From Methylobacterium sp. Leaf99 (lineage in GTDB: Bacteria; Pseudomonadota; Alphaproteobacteria; Rhizobiales; Beijerinckiaceae), in the NCBI RefSeq assembly GCF_001422375.1, contig NZ_LMMU01000001.1:1796178-1860177 (forward strand): 64,000 nt of DNA, in the 5' to 3' direction. Below are positions 39,924-47,756 of this stretch, one piece after another (the stretch's first letter is position 1; each line of letters opens with the position of its first letter). Made by a program: the position numbers and the translations under genes. The notes beneath the pieces are model-generated. The model was given only the letters and a program-made list of their open reading frames with translations, did no database searches and had not been told where the DNA came from.

Positions 39924-40807
39924 TGCCCCTCGCGTTGCCGCGCCGCTGGACCACCTGGGCCCGCCTTGCCGGCCTCGGCCTCGCGGCCGCCGGCATCCTC
40001 GGCCTCGCCCTGGTGTCGCAGCCGCGCACGGGTCTCGGACGGACGCTCCTGGGCCTCGGCCTGCCCGGGGCCGCCGCCGCCATCCTCGACGATCCGGCCT
40101 GGCGCGGCCCGGCGCTCTACCAGGCCGGGCGCTACGACGAGGCCGCCGCCCTGTTCCGCGCGGCCGGGCGGCGCGGGGCCTACAACCTCGGCAACGCCCT
40201 CGCCAGGGCCGGCGACCTGCAGGGGGCGCTGGACGCCTACGACGCGGCCCTCACCTACAATCCGCGCGACGCCGACGCCCAGGCCAACCGCTCCCTCATC
40301 GCCCGCCTCGTCGACGAGGGGGCCGGCGATCCCGGCAAGGGCGGCGGGGTCGCCAATGCGACCGCGACCACGGGCGCGCGCTACAACAAGACCTCGAATC
40401 AGGACCCCAACGACGACACCCAGGCGACGTCGAGCGGCGAGGGACTGGCCGGCAACAAGGAGGGCGGCACCACCTCCTCGACGCCGGGCAACAGCAAGGT
40501 GGCACGGCGGGGCAAGGCCGAGCAGGTCTCGGTGGAGTCCGGCAAGGGCGAGGCGCGCGGCTCGGCCAGCGACGCCGCCGGGCGCGGGCGCACGGGCGCC
40601 GGCTCGGCCATGGTCGCCGCCGCCCCCGAGCGGGAGGTGCGGCGGGTGACGAAGAGCTTCGAGGCCCACGAGATCCGGCCCGACCGCCTCTGGCTCCAGA
40701 CCCTGCCGGACGATCCCGGCCGTTATCTCAAGCTGCGCCTCAAGGCCGAGCAGGCCGTGCGCGTGGAGGCCGGCACGGCCGTGCCGGGGGGGAGCAACCC
40801 ATGGTGA
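39923..40807 (+). CDS. TPR-containing membrane protein, BatC-like
   Basis: ATG at 39923 overlaps the previous stop by one base, giving 294 residues. One N-terminal helix (ARLAGLGLAAAGILGLALVS, about 12-31) is followed by tetratricopeptide repeats at about 60-125 (ALYQAGRYDEAAALFRAAGR and NLGNALARAGDLQGALDAYD). The second half is low-complexity, rich in Gly, Thr, Ser and Asn (NKTSNQDPNDDTQATSSGE), and probably disordered. The end (RVTKSFEAHEIRPDRLWLQT) is better ordered. BatC-type TPR proteins bridge BatB and BatD. It overlaps the BatD start by 7 bp. Confidence 0.88.
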   Translation: MPLALPRRWTTWARLAGLGLAAAGILGLALVSQPRTGLGRTLLGLGLPGAAAAILDDPAWRGPALYQAGRYDEAAALFRAAGRRGAYNLGNALARAGDLQGALDAYDAALTYNPRDADAQANRSLIARLVDEGAGDPGKGGGVANATATTGARYNKTSNQDPNDDTQATSSGEGLAGNKEGGTTSSTPGNSKVARRGKAEQVSVESGKGEARGSASDAAGRGRTGAGSAMVAAAPEREVRRVTKSFEAHEIRPDRLWLQTLPDDPGRYLKLRLKAEQAVRVEAGTAVPGGSNPW

Positions 40808-42234
40808 GCGGTCACTGGTTCTGGATGGTCTTCAGCGCGCATCCCCTCTCCCCTCTGCGGGAGAGGGTGGCCCGCGTCAGCGGGTCGGGAGAGGGGAGCC
40901 CGCTGTCTGGAGAGGTTGCCCCCTCTCCCGCCTGCTCCGCAGGCACCCTCCCCCGCAGGGGGGGGAGGGTTCGCTCACTGGCCGCTTCGCTGTTGGCCGC
41001 CGTGTTCCTGATCCTTCCTGGGCTTGCCCGCGCCGAGATCGGCCCCGGCGACCTCACCCTCACGGTGACCCCGGAGCGCAACGGCAACGCCGACCCGTTC
41101 GCCCGCGAGATGGTGCTGCTGCGCATCCGCGGGGTCTACCGCCAGCCGATCCTGCTGGAGGAAGTGATCCAGCCCTCCCTGGCGAATTTCAGCTGGACCC
41201 AGCTCGGCCGCGACACCTGGTCGAAGACGCGTCTGCCGGACGGGCAGGTCGCCATCGCGTTCGACCGGGTGGTGGCGATCTTCCCGCACCATCCGGGCGA
41301 CTTCACCCTCGATCCGTTCCTCCACCGCCTCACCGTCAACGACGGCGGCATCCGGAAGGTGGTCGACGTACCCTCGCCCCCGGTGCAGCTCTCCGTGGCG
41401 AACTGGACGAAGCCCGTCGGCGGCCCCGACGCCAAGGAGCCGTGGTGGCTGCCGGCCCGCGAGGTCACCATCACGGATTCGTGGAGCCCGGACCCGGAGA
41501 CGGTGAAGATCGGCGAGAGCACCCGGCGCATCGTCACCCTGGAGGCGCACGGCATGGTCGCCGAAGGCCTGCCGCCCCGGCCGGTCATGCGCACGCGCGG
41601 CATCCTCACCTTCGCCGGGCCGGTGACCCGCGAGACCATCATCACCCCCACGGGTCCCATCGCCCGGGCGACCTACCAATGGGACGTCCGGCCGGCCATC
41701 GCGGAGGTGATTCCCTTGGACGCCATCGTCATCCCGTGGTTCGACACCGTGTCGCGGACCCTGCGCGAGGCCGAGATTCCGGCCCGCCAGATCGGCGGCG
41801 GCCTGCCCGACCGGGAGGAGGACGCCAAGCCGGTCACGCCGGCCTCGCCCCTCGTGGTGATGGCGGCGGCTTTGGCCGCGTTCGGTTTCGGCCTGGCGCT
41901 CATCGGGTTCGGGGTGCCGACGCGGCCGCGGCCGCGCCTCGACCGTGCCACCCGCCGCGCCCTGGCGCAGGCCGCAGCCACCGGCGACGCGGCCGCCTTT
42001 CGGACCCGCCTCACGCCCGCCCTCCAAGGGACGCCGGACCTCGCGCGGGCCTGGCGTGCGGACCCGGCGATCGCCGCCGGCCTCGGGGCCCTCGACGGCG
42101 CCGTCTACGGGCGCGGCCCCGCCACCGCCCTCGACCTGCCGGATCTCGCCCGGCGCCTCGCCCGTCCGGTCCCGGCTCCGGCCCGGCGGCGCGCGAACCA
42201 TGGCCGCCTCGCCGACCTCGACGGGCGGTCCTGA
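40801..42234 (+). CDS. BatD-like membrane protein with inserted repeat in its leader
   Basis: The ATG at 40801 has a strong GGGGGGAG upstream and overlaps the TPR gene stop, giving 477 residues. After 13 residues the frame runs through a GC-rich palindromic element (about residues 14-58, Ser/Pro/Gly/Arg-rich), and only then meets a signal-peptide core, SLAASLLAAVFLILPGLARA. The rest is BatD-like: beta-rich repeats (DLTLTVTPERNGNADPFARE; ITDSWSPDPETVKIGESTRR), a membrane helix near 350-370 (LVVMAAALAAFGFGLALIGF), then a cytosolic helical tail. The insertion keeps frame but would leave an odd charged stretch before the signal core. An internal GTG/TTG start after the element could restore a normal leader. 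The family assignment is fairly sure. Confidence 0.8.
   Translation: MVSGHWFWMVFSAHPLSPLRERVARVSGSGEGSPLSGEVAPSPACSAGTLPRRGGRVRSLAASLLAAVFLILPGLARAEIGPGDLTLTVTPERNGNADPFAREMVLLRIRGVYRQPILLEEVIQPSLANFSWTQLGRDTWSKTRLPDGQVAIAFDRVVAIFPHHPGDFTLDPFLHRLTVNDGGIRKVVDVPSPPVQLSVANWTKPVGGPDAKEPWWLPAREVTITDSWSPDPETVKIGESTRRIVTLEAHGMVAEGLPPRPVMRTRGILTFAGPVTRETIITPTGPIARATYQWDVRPAIAEVIPLDAIVIPWFDTVSRTLREAEIPARQIGGGLPDREEDAKPVTPASPLVVMAAALAAFGFGLALIGFGVPTRPRPRLDRATRRALAQAAATGDAAAFRTRLTPALQGTPDLARAWRADPAIAAGLGALDGAVYGRGPATALDLPDLARRLARPVPAPARRRANHGRLADLDGRS
40841..40972. repeat. Palindromic repeat element inside the BatD-like gene
   Basis: GC-rich element made of nested inverted repeats: ccctctccc (40844-40852) pairs with gggagaggg (40859-40867), with further cccgcgtcagcggg, gggagaggggag and ccctctcccgcctgctccgc segments, and a closing ccctcccccgcagggggggg. 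The composition resembles the CTCTCCC..GGGAGAG intergenic elements of proteobacteria. The edges are approximate. It lies wholly inside the coding frame and does not interrupt it. Confidence 0.75.
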
Positions 42235-42299
42235 CGTCCGTCGTGGTTAACCGCCGGTTTACGTCCCTCTGCCAAGTCTGGCCCGCGGGGAGCGGAGCG

Positions 42300-42677
42300 A
42301 TGCGGTCGACGACGAGGGGGCAGCGGCTGTCGGCGGGGCTGGTCGCCCTGGCGCTTCCGCTCGGCTGGCCGGTCCGGGCGGCGGATTTCACCGAGACGGG
42401 GCGGCGCTCCGACGGTCCCGCGACCTATGCCGAACCCCTGCCGCGCTACTTCCCCCGGGCCGAGGGCGACGATTCCGTGGTGCGCCGCTCACCGGTGCCG
42501 CGCCGTCGCGTGGTCGGCTGCATCCCGCGCCGGGTTCCTATTCCCACCGATGCGCCGGGCGATCCGAGCTACGTCGGCTCCGGCTACGGTCTCGGCAAGC
42601 CGAGCTATTACGGGTTCACGCCGCCCCTCGGCGTCGACGATCCCTACGGCCGGCCCCTGCTGCCCTACTGTCCCTGA
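42300..42677 (+). CDS. Small secreted Pro/Arg/Tyr-rich protein
   Basis: ATG at 42300, with GGGGAG seven bases upstream, gives 125 residues. The signal peptide is clear (QRLSAGLVALALPLGWPVRA, ending at about residue 27). The mature part has no domain I know. It has PRYFPRAEGDDSVVRRSPVP, one isolated Cys in VVGCIPRR, and an aromatic Gly-rich section (GSGYGLGKPSYYGFTPPLG) ending YGRPLLPYCP. Proteins of this style are common in Methylobacteriaceae and may be attached to the envelope. It stands between the BatD-like gene and panC and probably has its own promoter (ttaaccgccggttt at 42247-42260 is an imperfect dyad). Confidence 0.65.
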   Translation: MRSTTRGQRLSAGLVALALPLGWPVRAADFTETGRRSDGPATYAEPLPRYFPRAEGDDSVVRRSPVPRRRVVGCIPRRVPIPTDAPGDPSYVGSGYGLGKPSYYGFTPPLGVDDPYGRPLLPYCP

Positions 42678-42718
42678 CGACTGGCGCCGGCGCGGCGGGG
42701 CGATTAGGTCTGCGCCCA

Positions 42719-42765
42719 TGCGCGCGACCTGAAACTGCGCGCGACCTCAAGACTGCGCGCGACCC
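42719..42765. repeat. Three short direct repeats upstream of panC
   Basis: tgcgcgcgacct occurs at 42719-42730 and 42736-42747 (period 17) and with one change at 42754-42765 (period 18). The array ends 14 bp before the panC GTG start, so it lies in the leader. Confidence 0.8.
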
Positions 42766-42779
42766 AGACGGAGCCTCCC

Positions 42780-43640
42780 GTGTCCGATCAAGCCATCCTT
42801 CGGTTCGACGCCGTGGCCCCCTTGCGGGCGCGGGTGGCGGCGTGGCGCGGGGCCGGCGAGTCCGTGGTGCTGGTGCCGACCATGGGTGCCCTGCATGCCG
42901 GGCACCTCGCTCTCGTGGCGCGGGCGCGCGAACTCGGGCGCCGCGTGGTGGCGAGCATCTTCGTCAACCCGACGCAGTTCGGCCCCACCGAGGATTTTTC
43001 ACGCTATCCCAGGGACACCGAGGCCGACCTCGCCCTGCTGGCGGAGGCCGGGGCGGACGCCGCCTACCTGCCCGACGTCGCCACCATGTACCCGCCGGAT
43101 TTCTCCAGCCGCATCGTGGTCGACGGGCTCACGGAGGGCCTGTGCGGCCAGTTCCGGCCGGGGCATTTCTCCGGTGTCGCCACGGTGGTGACGAAATTGC
43201 TCAACCAGGCCCAGCCCGACATCGCCCTGTTCGGCGAGAAGGACTACCAGCAGCTCCTGGTGATCCGACGCGCCGTGCGCGACCTCGACCTGCCCGTGGC
43301 GATCCGGGGCGTGCCGACCCTGCGGGAGACCGACGGCCTCGCCCTGTCCTCGCGCAACCGTTATCTCAGCGCGCAGGAGCGGGCCGTGGCCCCCCGGCTG
43401 CACGCGGTCCTGACCGGCATTGCCGAGGGCCTGTCGGCGGGGGCCGAGGCGGGGCCGCTCGTGGCGAAGGGGCATGCCGCCCTGGACGCCGCCGGCTTCG
43501 CGCCGGTGCAGTACCTCGAAATTCGCGATGCCGAGACCCTGGCGCCGGTCACGCGCGCCGACCGGCCCGTGCGGGTCCTGGCGGCGGCCTATCTCGGCCG
43601 CACCCGTCTCATCGACAATGTCGCGGCGTTCAGGTCTTGA
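42780..43640 (+). CDS. panC: Pantothenate synthetase
   Basis: Condenses pantoate with beta-alanine, using ATP, in the last step of pantothenate (CoA precursor) synthesis. The start is GTG 42780, giving 286 residues, the family length. The nucleotidyltransferase HIGH-type motif is PTMGALHAGHLALVARA (about 33-49). Other motifs are IFVNPTQFGPTEDFSRYPRD, GQFRPGHFSGVATVVTKLLN, LFGEKDYQQLLVIRRAVRDL and SSRNRYLSAQE with the KMSKS-like Ser-Arg. All active-site stretches look intact. The final 11 bp overlap the convergent esterase gene. Confidence 0.97.
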   Translation: MSDQAILRFDAVAPLRARVAAWRGAGESVVLVPTMGALHAGHLALVARARELGRRVVASIFVNPTQFGPTEDFSRYPRDTEADLALLAEAGADAAYLPDVATMYPPDFSSRIVVDGLTEGLCGQFRPGHFSGVATVVTKLLNQAQPDIALFGEKDYQQLLVIRRAVRDLDLPVAIRGVPTLRETDGLALSSRNRYLSAQERAVAPRLHAVLTGIAEGLSAGAEAGPLVAKGHAALDAAGFAPVQYLEIRDAETLAPVTRADRPVRVLAAAYLGRTRLIDNVAAFRS

Positions 43641-44820
43641 GCGGGTTCGCCAGGAAGAAGTTCAGCATGGCGCGCGACGCGTCCGGCCCGCGCGGGTCGG
43701 TGTAGCTGCCGGCCGGCGTGCCGCCGGACCAGGCGTGGCCGAGGCCCCGGACCATCCAGCTCTCGACGGAGACGTGGCCCTTCGTGTCGGCGTAGCGGGT
43801 GCGGAGGTAGGGCAGGCCGCCGGCGCTGACGGCCTCCGTGGTCTCGGGCGTCAGGCCGCCGATGCCCGCCTGGGCCAGGGCCTGGGCGCCGTTGCGCGGA
43901 TTGACCGTGCCGTCGCTCTCGCCGTGGAAGACGATGGTCGGCATCGGGGTCACGGGGACGATGCAATCCGCCTCGGCCACGGGACCGAGGCGCATCACCG
44001 TCAGGGCCGCCGAGACGTCGCGGGCGCAACCCGCCGCCAGCCCCGAATGGATGCCGACGGCCGCGAACAGTTCGGGATAGGCATGGGCCACGTTGGCCGC
44101 CGCCGCCCCGCCCGCCGACAGGCCGGCGATGAAGACCTGGCGCGGGTCGATCCCGTACTCGGCGATCACCGCCCGGGTCAGGCCGGCGATGATGCCGGTC
44201 TCGCCGGCCTCGCGGTCCTGCTCGCCCGGCTGGAACCAGTTCCAGCAGCGCTGGCCGTTGGCCCGGCTGGACTGGCCCGGATAGGCGACGGTGAATCCGT
44301 GCGCCTCGGCCAGGGCGTTCATCCCGGTGCCGGCGGCGAAATCGTCGGGCGACTGGCTGCAGCCGTGGAGCATCACCACGAGGGGACGGTTGCGCGCCCG
44401 TGAGCCCGGCACGAACAGCTTGTAGTCGCGGCTCCCGTGCTCGCCGGTGAAGGAGCGCTCGACGAACCGGTCCGCGTCCCGGACGGCCTCGGGCTCCGCC
44501 ACCTGGCGGCCGAGCACGTCCAGTCCGCGCTGACCCGGCTCCTGCGCGCCCCCGCCCAGACCCTGCACGCCCAGCCCGTGCAGGACCGGGGCGACGCTGC
44601 GTCCAAGGCCCTGCGTCACCGTTTCCACCACCTTGCGCAGGCGGTCGGTCAACCCGGCGTCCGTCGTGTGGGCGACGCCGCCATGTGGCTCGGTCGTGCC
44701 CTCGCTCAAGCTGCGCTGGACCAGCGCCGAAGCGTCGCCCAGGCGTCCGCTGGCGGTCAGACGGGTCGCCTCCATCATATCCGCCATGCGGTCCTGCATC
44801 CGGTTGTGTTGATCGCTCAT
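43630..44820 (-). CDS. PHB depolymerase-type extracellular-fold esterase
   Basis: The 396-residue product has a long N-terminal region (1-110) that is not catalytic, then an alpha/beta hydrolase of the PHB depolymerase/feruloyl esterase class (about 120-390). The oxyanion region is PLVVMLHGCSQSPDDFAAGT, and the nucleophile is in FIAGLSAGGAAAANVAHAYP (G-L-S-A-G). The Asp and His come late, in PTIVFHGESDGTVNPRN and RGLGHAWSGGTPAG. There is no clear signal peptide, so intracellular polyhydroxyalkanoate or acyl-ester hydrolysis is likely. Methylobacteria store PHB, which fits the function. A ribbon-helix-helix protein is encoded 79 bp upstream on the same strand. Confidence 0.9.
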   Translation of the reverse strand: MSDQHNRMQDRMADMMEATRLTASGRLGDASALVQRSLSEGTTEPHGGVAHTTDAGLTDRLRKVVETVTQGLGRSVAPVLHGLGVQGLGGGAQEPGQRGLDVLGRQVAEPEAVRDADRFVERSFTGEHGSRDYKLFVPGSRARNRPLVVMLHGCSQSPDDFAAGTGMNALAEAHGFTVAYPGQSSRANGQRCWNWFQPGEQDREAGETGIIAGLTRAVIAEYGIDPRQVFIAGLSAGGAAAANVAHAYPELFAAVGIHSGLAAGCARDVSAALTVMRLGPVAEADCIVPVTPMPTIVFHGESDGTVNPRNGAQALAQAGIGGLTPETTEAVSAGGLPYLRTRYADTKGHVSVESWMVRGLGHAWSGGTPAGSYTDPRGPDASRAMLNFFLANPLKT

Positions 44821-44899
44821 CGAAACAATCGCTTTCAGGCTCGATGCGACGCGGGGGACGGACGAGCGGTCCGGGGCGCAGATCGGGAAGAGGGGGAGG

Positions 44900-45343
44900 T
44901 CAGCGCAGGCGATCGGCCAAGGCCGCCTTGACGGCCGGGCTCGCCTGCAGGCTGCCCATGACCTCGACGGACGCGATGGCCGCGCGCGCCAGTTCGGGCG
45001 AGACGTCGGCGGCGATGCTGGCCATTCCCAGGACGCGGATGTCGAGGGTGGTGCCGGCCTCGCGGTGGGCTTCGAGATCGGCGCGGTCGTAGCGGCGCAG
45101 GCCCAGTTCGACGCGCTTGCGCGCCACGGACTGGCGCGTCACCTCGGCGTGCCGCTCGATCTGGTTGCGCACGGCGGTGCGGATGAAGTCGGACCGGTTT
45201 GCGTAGACGCTCTCCGACACGAGAAGATCGATGTGTCCGAGATCGACGTAACCGAGATTGATCGTGATCTTCTCGCTGTCCGCGCTCCGCACCACGGGGC
45301 GCGTTCTGTCCGATAAACCGAGCACGGCCAACTCCACTACCAT
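44900..45343 (-). CDS. Ribbon-helix-helix (CopG-like) protein next to the esterase gene
   Basis: The 147-residue product has an N-terminal ribbon-helix-helix fold at about 25-70: strand EKITINLGYVDLGHIDLLV, helix SESVYANRSDFIRTAVRNQI. A C-terminal part of about 75 residues is helical (SVARKRVELGLRRYDRADLE; PELARAAIASVEVMGSLQA). Such proteins bind DNA as dimers, either as repressors or as antitoxins. It is encoded upstream of the esterase on the same strand, so it may regulate that gene. A dyad spans its own start codon, consistent with autoregulation. The start ATG 45343 lacks a strong ribosome binding site; a later start is possible. Confidence 0.72.
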   Translation of the reverse strand: MVVELAVLGLSDRTRPVVRSADSEKITINLGYVDLGHIDLLVSESVYANRSDFIRTAVRNQIERHAEVTRQSVARKRVELGLRRYDRADLEAHREAGTTLDIRVLGMASIAADVSPELARAAIASVEVMGSLQASPAVKAALADRLR

Positions 45344-45357
45344 CTAGAGGGATGGTA
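45338..45357. promoter_or_regulatory. Inverted repeat over the start of the ribbon-helix-helix gene
   Basis: taccatc (45338-45344) and gatggta (45351-45357) are exact reverse complements 6 bp apart. They overlap the start codon and leader of the minus-strand gene, a common place for a self-repressing operator. Confidence 0.5.
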
Positions 45358-45372
45358 TATGGATGTCTTATG

Positions 45373-45403
45373 GTGCGGCGCAATATGAAATATTGCGCCG
45401 CAC
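45373..45403. terminator. Perfect 14-bp inverted repeat, likely terminator
   Basis: Arms gtgcggcgcaatat (45373-45386) and atattgcgccgcac (45390-45403) with a gaa loop. It lies between the ribbon-helix-helix gene start and the 3' end of the molybdenum enzyme operon. It may end that operon, which runs toward it on the minus strand. On the + strand it is followed by a short T-run (ttt). Confidence 0.65.
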
Positions 45404-45493
45404 TTTGGACTCTGATCCCGCACTCGAATGCATGCGCTTCGCATCATGTCGGCCGATGCATCGGTGCCGTGGCGCCTCGCTGCGTCGCGCCGA

Positions 45494-47746
45494 TTAGCCC
45501 AGGATCTTGTCGATGGTGATGGGCAGTTCGCGGATGCGCTTGCCAGTGGCGTGGAACACCGCGTTGGCCACCGCCGCCGCCGTGCCGACGATGCCGATCT
45601 CGCCCAGGCCCTTCACCCCCATGGGGTTGGCCTTGTCCTCCTCGTCGACGAAGATCACGTCGATGTCGTGGATGTCGGCGTTCACCGGCACGTGATACTC
45701 GCCGAGATTGTGGTTCATGAACCGGCCGAGCGTGTGGTCGAGCATCGACTCTTCCTCGAGCGCCGAGCCGATCCCCATGACCACGCCGCCGAGGATCTGG
45801 CTGCGCGCGGTCTTGAGGTTGATGATCTTGCCGGCCGCGATGGCCGAGACCACCCGGGTCACGCGCACCACGCCGAGATCCTCGTCGATCTTCACTTCCA
45901 CGAACACCGCCGAGTGGGTGTAGGGCGCGAACGCCTTCTGGTGGGCGGCATCCGGACCGGCCGAGCCGGTGGCTTCCAGCGTGTCGGTGCCGGTGGCGCG
46001 CAGCACGTCGGTGATGGCGATGCCGCGCGTCTCGTCGCCCGCCACCGCGATGCGACCCTCCTTGAACACCGCACGCTCGAAATCGACGTTGGCGAGGGGC
46101 GAATCGTCGAGGCCGCGCGCGAGGGCGAAGAGCTGTCCGGCCAGATCCTGACAGGCCCGCATCACCGCCGTGCCGGACGACGCCGCCGTCCATGAGCCGC
46201 CGGCCAGGGGCGCCTCGGCGAGATCGGTGTCGCCGAGCTTCGTCGTCACGTCCTCCATGCGCAGGCCGAGGGTGTCGGCGGCGATTTGGGTCAGGATGGT
46301 GTAGGTGCCGGTGCCGATGTCCCCGGTGGAATTGCCGACCACGAGCTTGCCGTCGGCGGTGAGAGTCGCCTGGGCACCCGACTGCTGCATCATCGATTCC
46401 CAGATGCCCGTCGCCATGCCCCAGCCGACGAGTTCGCGCCCGTCGCGCATGGAGCGGGGCTCCGGATTGCGGGTCGACCAGCCGAAGCGTGTCGCGCCCT
46501 CCTCGAAACAGGCGCGCAGGGACTTCGAGCTGAACGGCTTGCCCTCCGTGCGGTCCGACTCGCTGTAGTTCCTGAGGCGCAGGGCGATGGGGTCCTGCCC
46601 CGTCTCATGGGCGAGCTCGTCCATGGCGATTTCCAGCGCCATCACCCCCGTCACGGCGCCGGGGGCGCGCATGTCGGACGGCGTGTAGGTGTCGAGCTGG
46701 GCGAGCTTGTAGGTGAGGGCGACGTTGTCGCAATCGTAGAGGACGCCCGACCAGTTGACGACGACCTCCTGGTAGTCCTCGAAGTTCGAGGTGCCCGAGA
46801 TGGCGTCGTGGCGGATCGACTGGAGTCCGCCCGACGCGTCCGCGCCGAGGGATACGGTCTGGAGCACGTCCGGGCGGTAGCCGAAGGAGAACATCTGGTC
46901 GCGGGTCAGGACCACGCGCACGGAGCGCTCCAGGGCCCGGGCGGCCAGCACCGCCAGGAACAGCTGGTATTGCGGGCGCAGACCCGACCCGAAGCCGCCG
47001 CCGAGATACGGGTTGAGGACGCGGACATCGTCCTTCTTCATCCCGAACACGCCGGCGATGTAACCGTGGGTGTTCGCGACCCCCTGGATCTTGTCATAGA
47101 CGGTGATCTTGCCGTCTCCCTCCCACACCACCGTGGAGGCGTGGGGCTCCATCGGGTTGTGGTGCTCCACGGCCAGGCGATAATCCTGCGAGACCTTGAT
47201 GGGCGCATCGTCATAGGCGGTGGCCGCATCGCCCCACGGGGCCGGCGGCGGCTTGATGCCCGAGCGCTTCTTCGGCGGCTCGTAGGCCAGCTCCCGCTGG
47301 GCGGACAGGTCCGTGGTCGGCGCCTCGGCCGCGTAGGCGACCTTGACCAGGGACGCGGCGTGGCGCGCCGTGCCGAAATCCTCCGACACCACGAGGGCGA
47401 CGGGCTGGCCGCTGTAGTGGATCTTGTCGTCGTACAGGGCCCGGAACGGCGAACCGGGGGGCGCCACGGCGTCCTGGTAATTGTAGTCGAGCCACGCCGT
47501 GCGCGGGCGGTTCTCGTGAGTGAGGACCTTGATCACCCCGGGCACCGCCTCTGCGGCCGACGTGTCGATGGCGGTGATGCGACCGCGGGCGATGCCGCTC
47601 GACACGACGTAGCCGTGGGCGAGGTCGGGGGCGGAGAACTCGCCGGCATACTTCGCCTGACCGGTGACCTTGGCCGGGCCGTCGACGCGGCTGCGGGCGG
47701 TGCCGACATAGGTGTCCGTGCCGGAGGAATTGATGGAGTTGGCCAT
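45494..47746 (-). CDS. Xanthine dehydrogenase-family molybdopterin-binding large subunit (PaoC/YagR type)
   Basis: Start placed at ATG 47746 (MANSINSSGTDTYVG), giving 750 residues; the longer frame upstream overlaps the FAD subunit. The aldehyde oxidase/xanthine dehydrogenase fold is present: RSRVDGPAKVTGQAKYAGEF at the N-terminus, hammerhead domain, then molybdopterin-contact stretches NPYLGGGFGSGLRPQYQLFL, MRAPGAVTGVMALEIAMDEL and VGNSTGDIGTGTYTILTQIA. The catalytic Glu sits in VKGLGEIGIVGTAAAVANAV near the end. It is the last of three genes with the order 2Fe-2S, FAD, Mo subunit, as in E. coli paoABC (yagTSR), which oxidises aldehydes in the periplasm. The substrate here is unknown. Confidence 0.92.
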   Translation of the reverse strand: MANSINSSGTDTYVGTARSRVDGPAKVTGQAKYAGEFSAPDLAHGYVVSSGIARGRITAIDTSAAEAVPGVIKVLTHENRPRTAWLDYNYQDAVAPPGSPFRALYDDKIHYSGQPVALVVSEDFGTARHAASLVKVAYAAEAPTTDLSAQRELAYEPPKKRSGIKPPPAPWGDAATAYDDAPIKVSQDYRLAVEHHNPMEPHASTVVWEGDGKITVYDKIQGVANTHGYIAGVFGMKKDDVRVLNPYLGGGFGSGLRPQYQLFLAVLAARALERSVRVVLTRDQMFSFGYRPDVLQTVSLGADASGGLQSIRHDAISGTSNFEDYQEVVVNWSGVLYDCDNVALTYKLAQLDTYTPSDMRAPGAVTGVMALEIAMDELAHETGQDPIALRLRNYSESDRTEGKPFSSKSLRACFEEGATRFGWSTRNPEPRSMRDGRELVGWGMATGIWESMMQQSGAQATLTADGKLVVGNSTGDIGTGTYTILTQIAADTLGLRMEDVTTKLGDTDLAEAPLAGGSWTAASSGTAVMRACQDLAGQLFALARGLDDSPLANVDFERAVFKEGRIAVAGDETRGIAITDVLRATGTDTLEATGSAGPDAAHQKAFAPYTHSAVFVEVKIDEDLGVVRVTRVVSAIAAGKIINLKTARSQILGGVVMGIGSALEEESMLDHTLGRFMNHNLGEYHVPVNADIHDIDVIFVDEEDKANPMGVKGLGEIGIVGTAAAVANAVFHATGKRIRELPITIDKILG

Positions 47747-47756
47747 GGGTGTTCCT

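Noticed and set aside
35542..42234. mxa methanol dehydrogenase maturation cluster
   Set aside because: The gene types are similar, but mxaF, J, G and I are absent and the TPR and BatD-like genes fit the Bat arrangement better.
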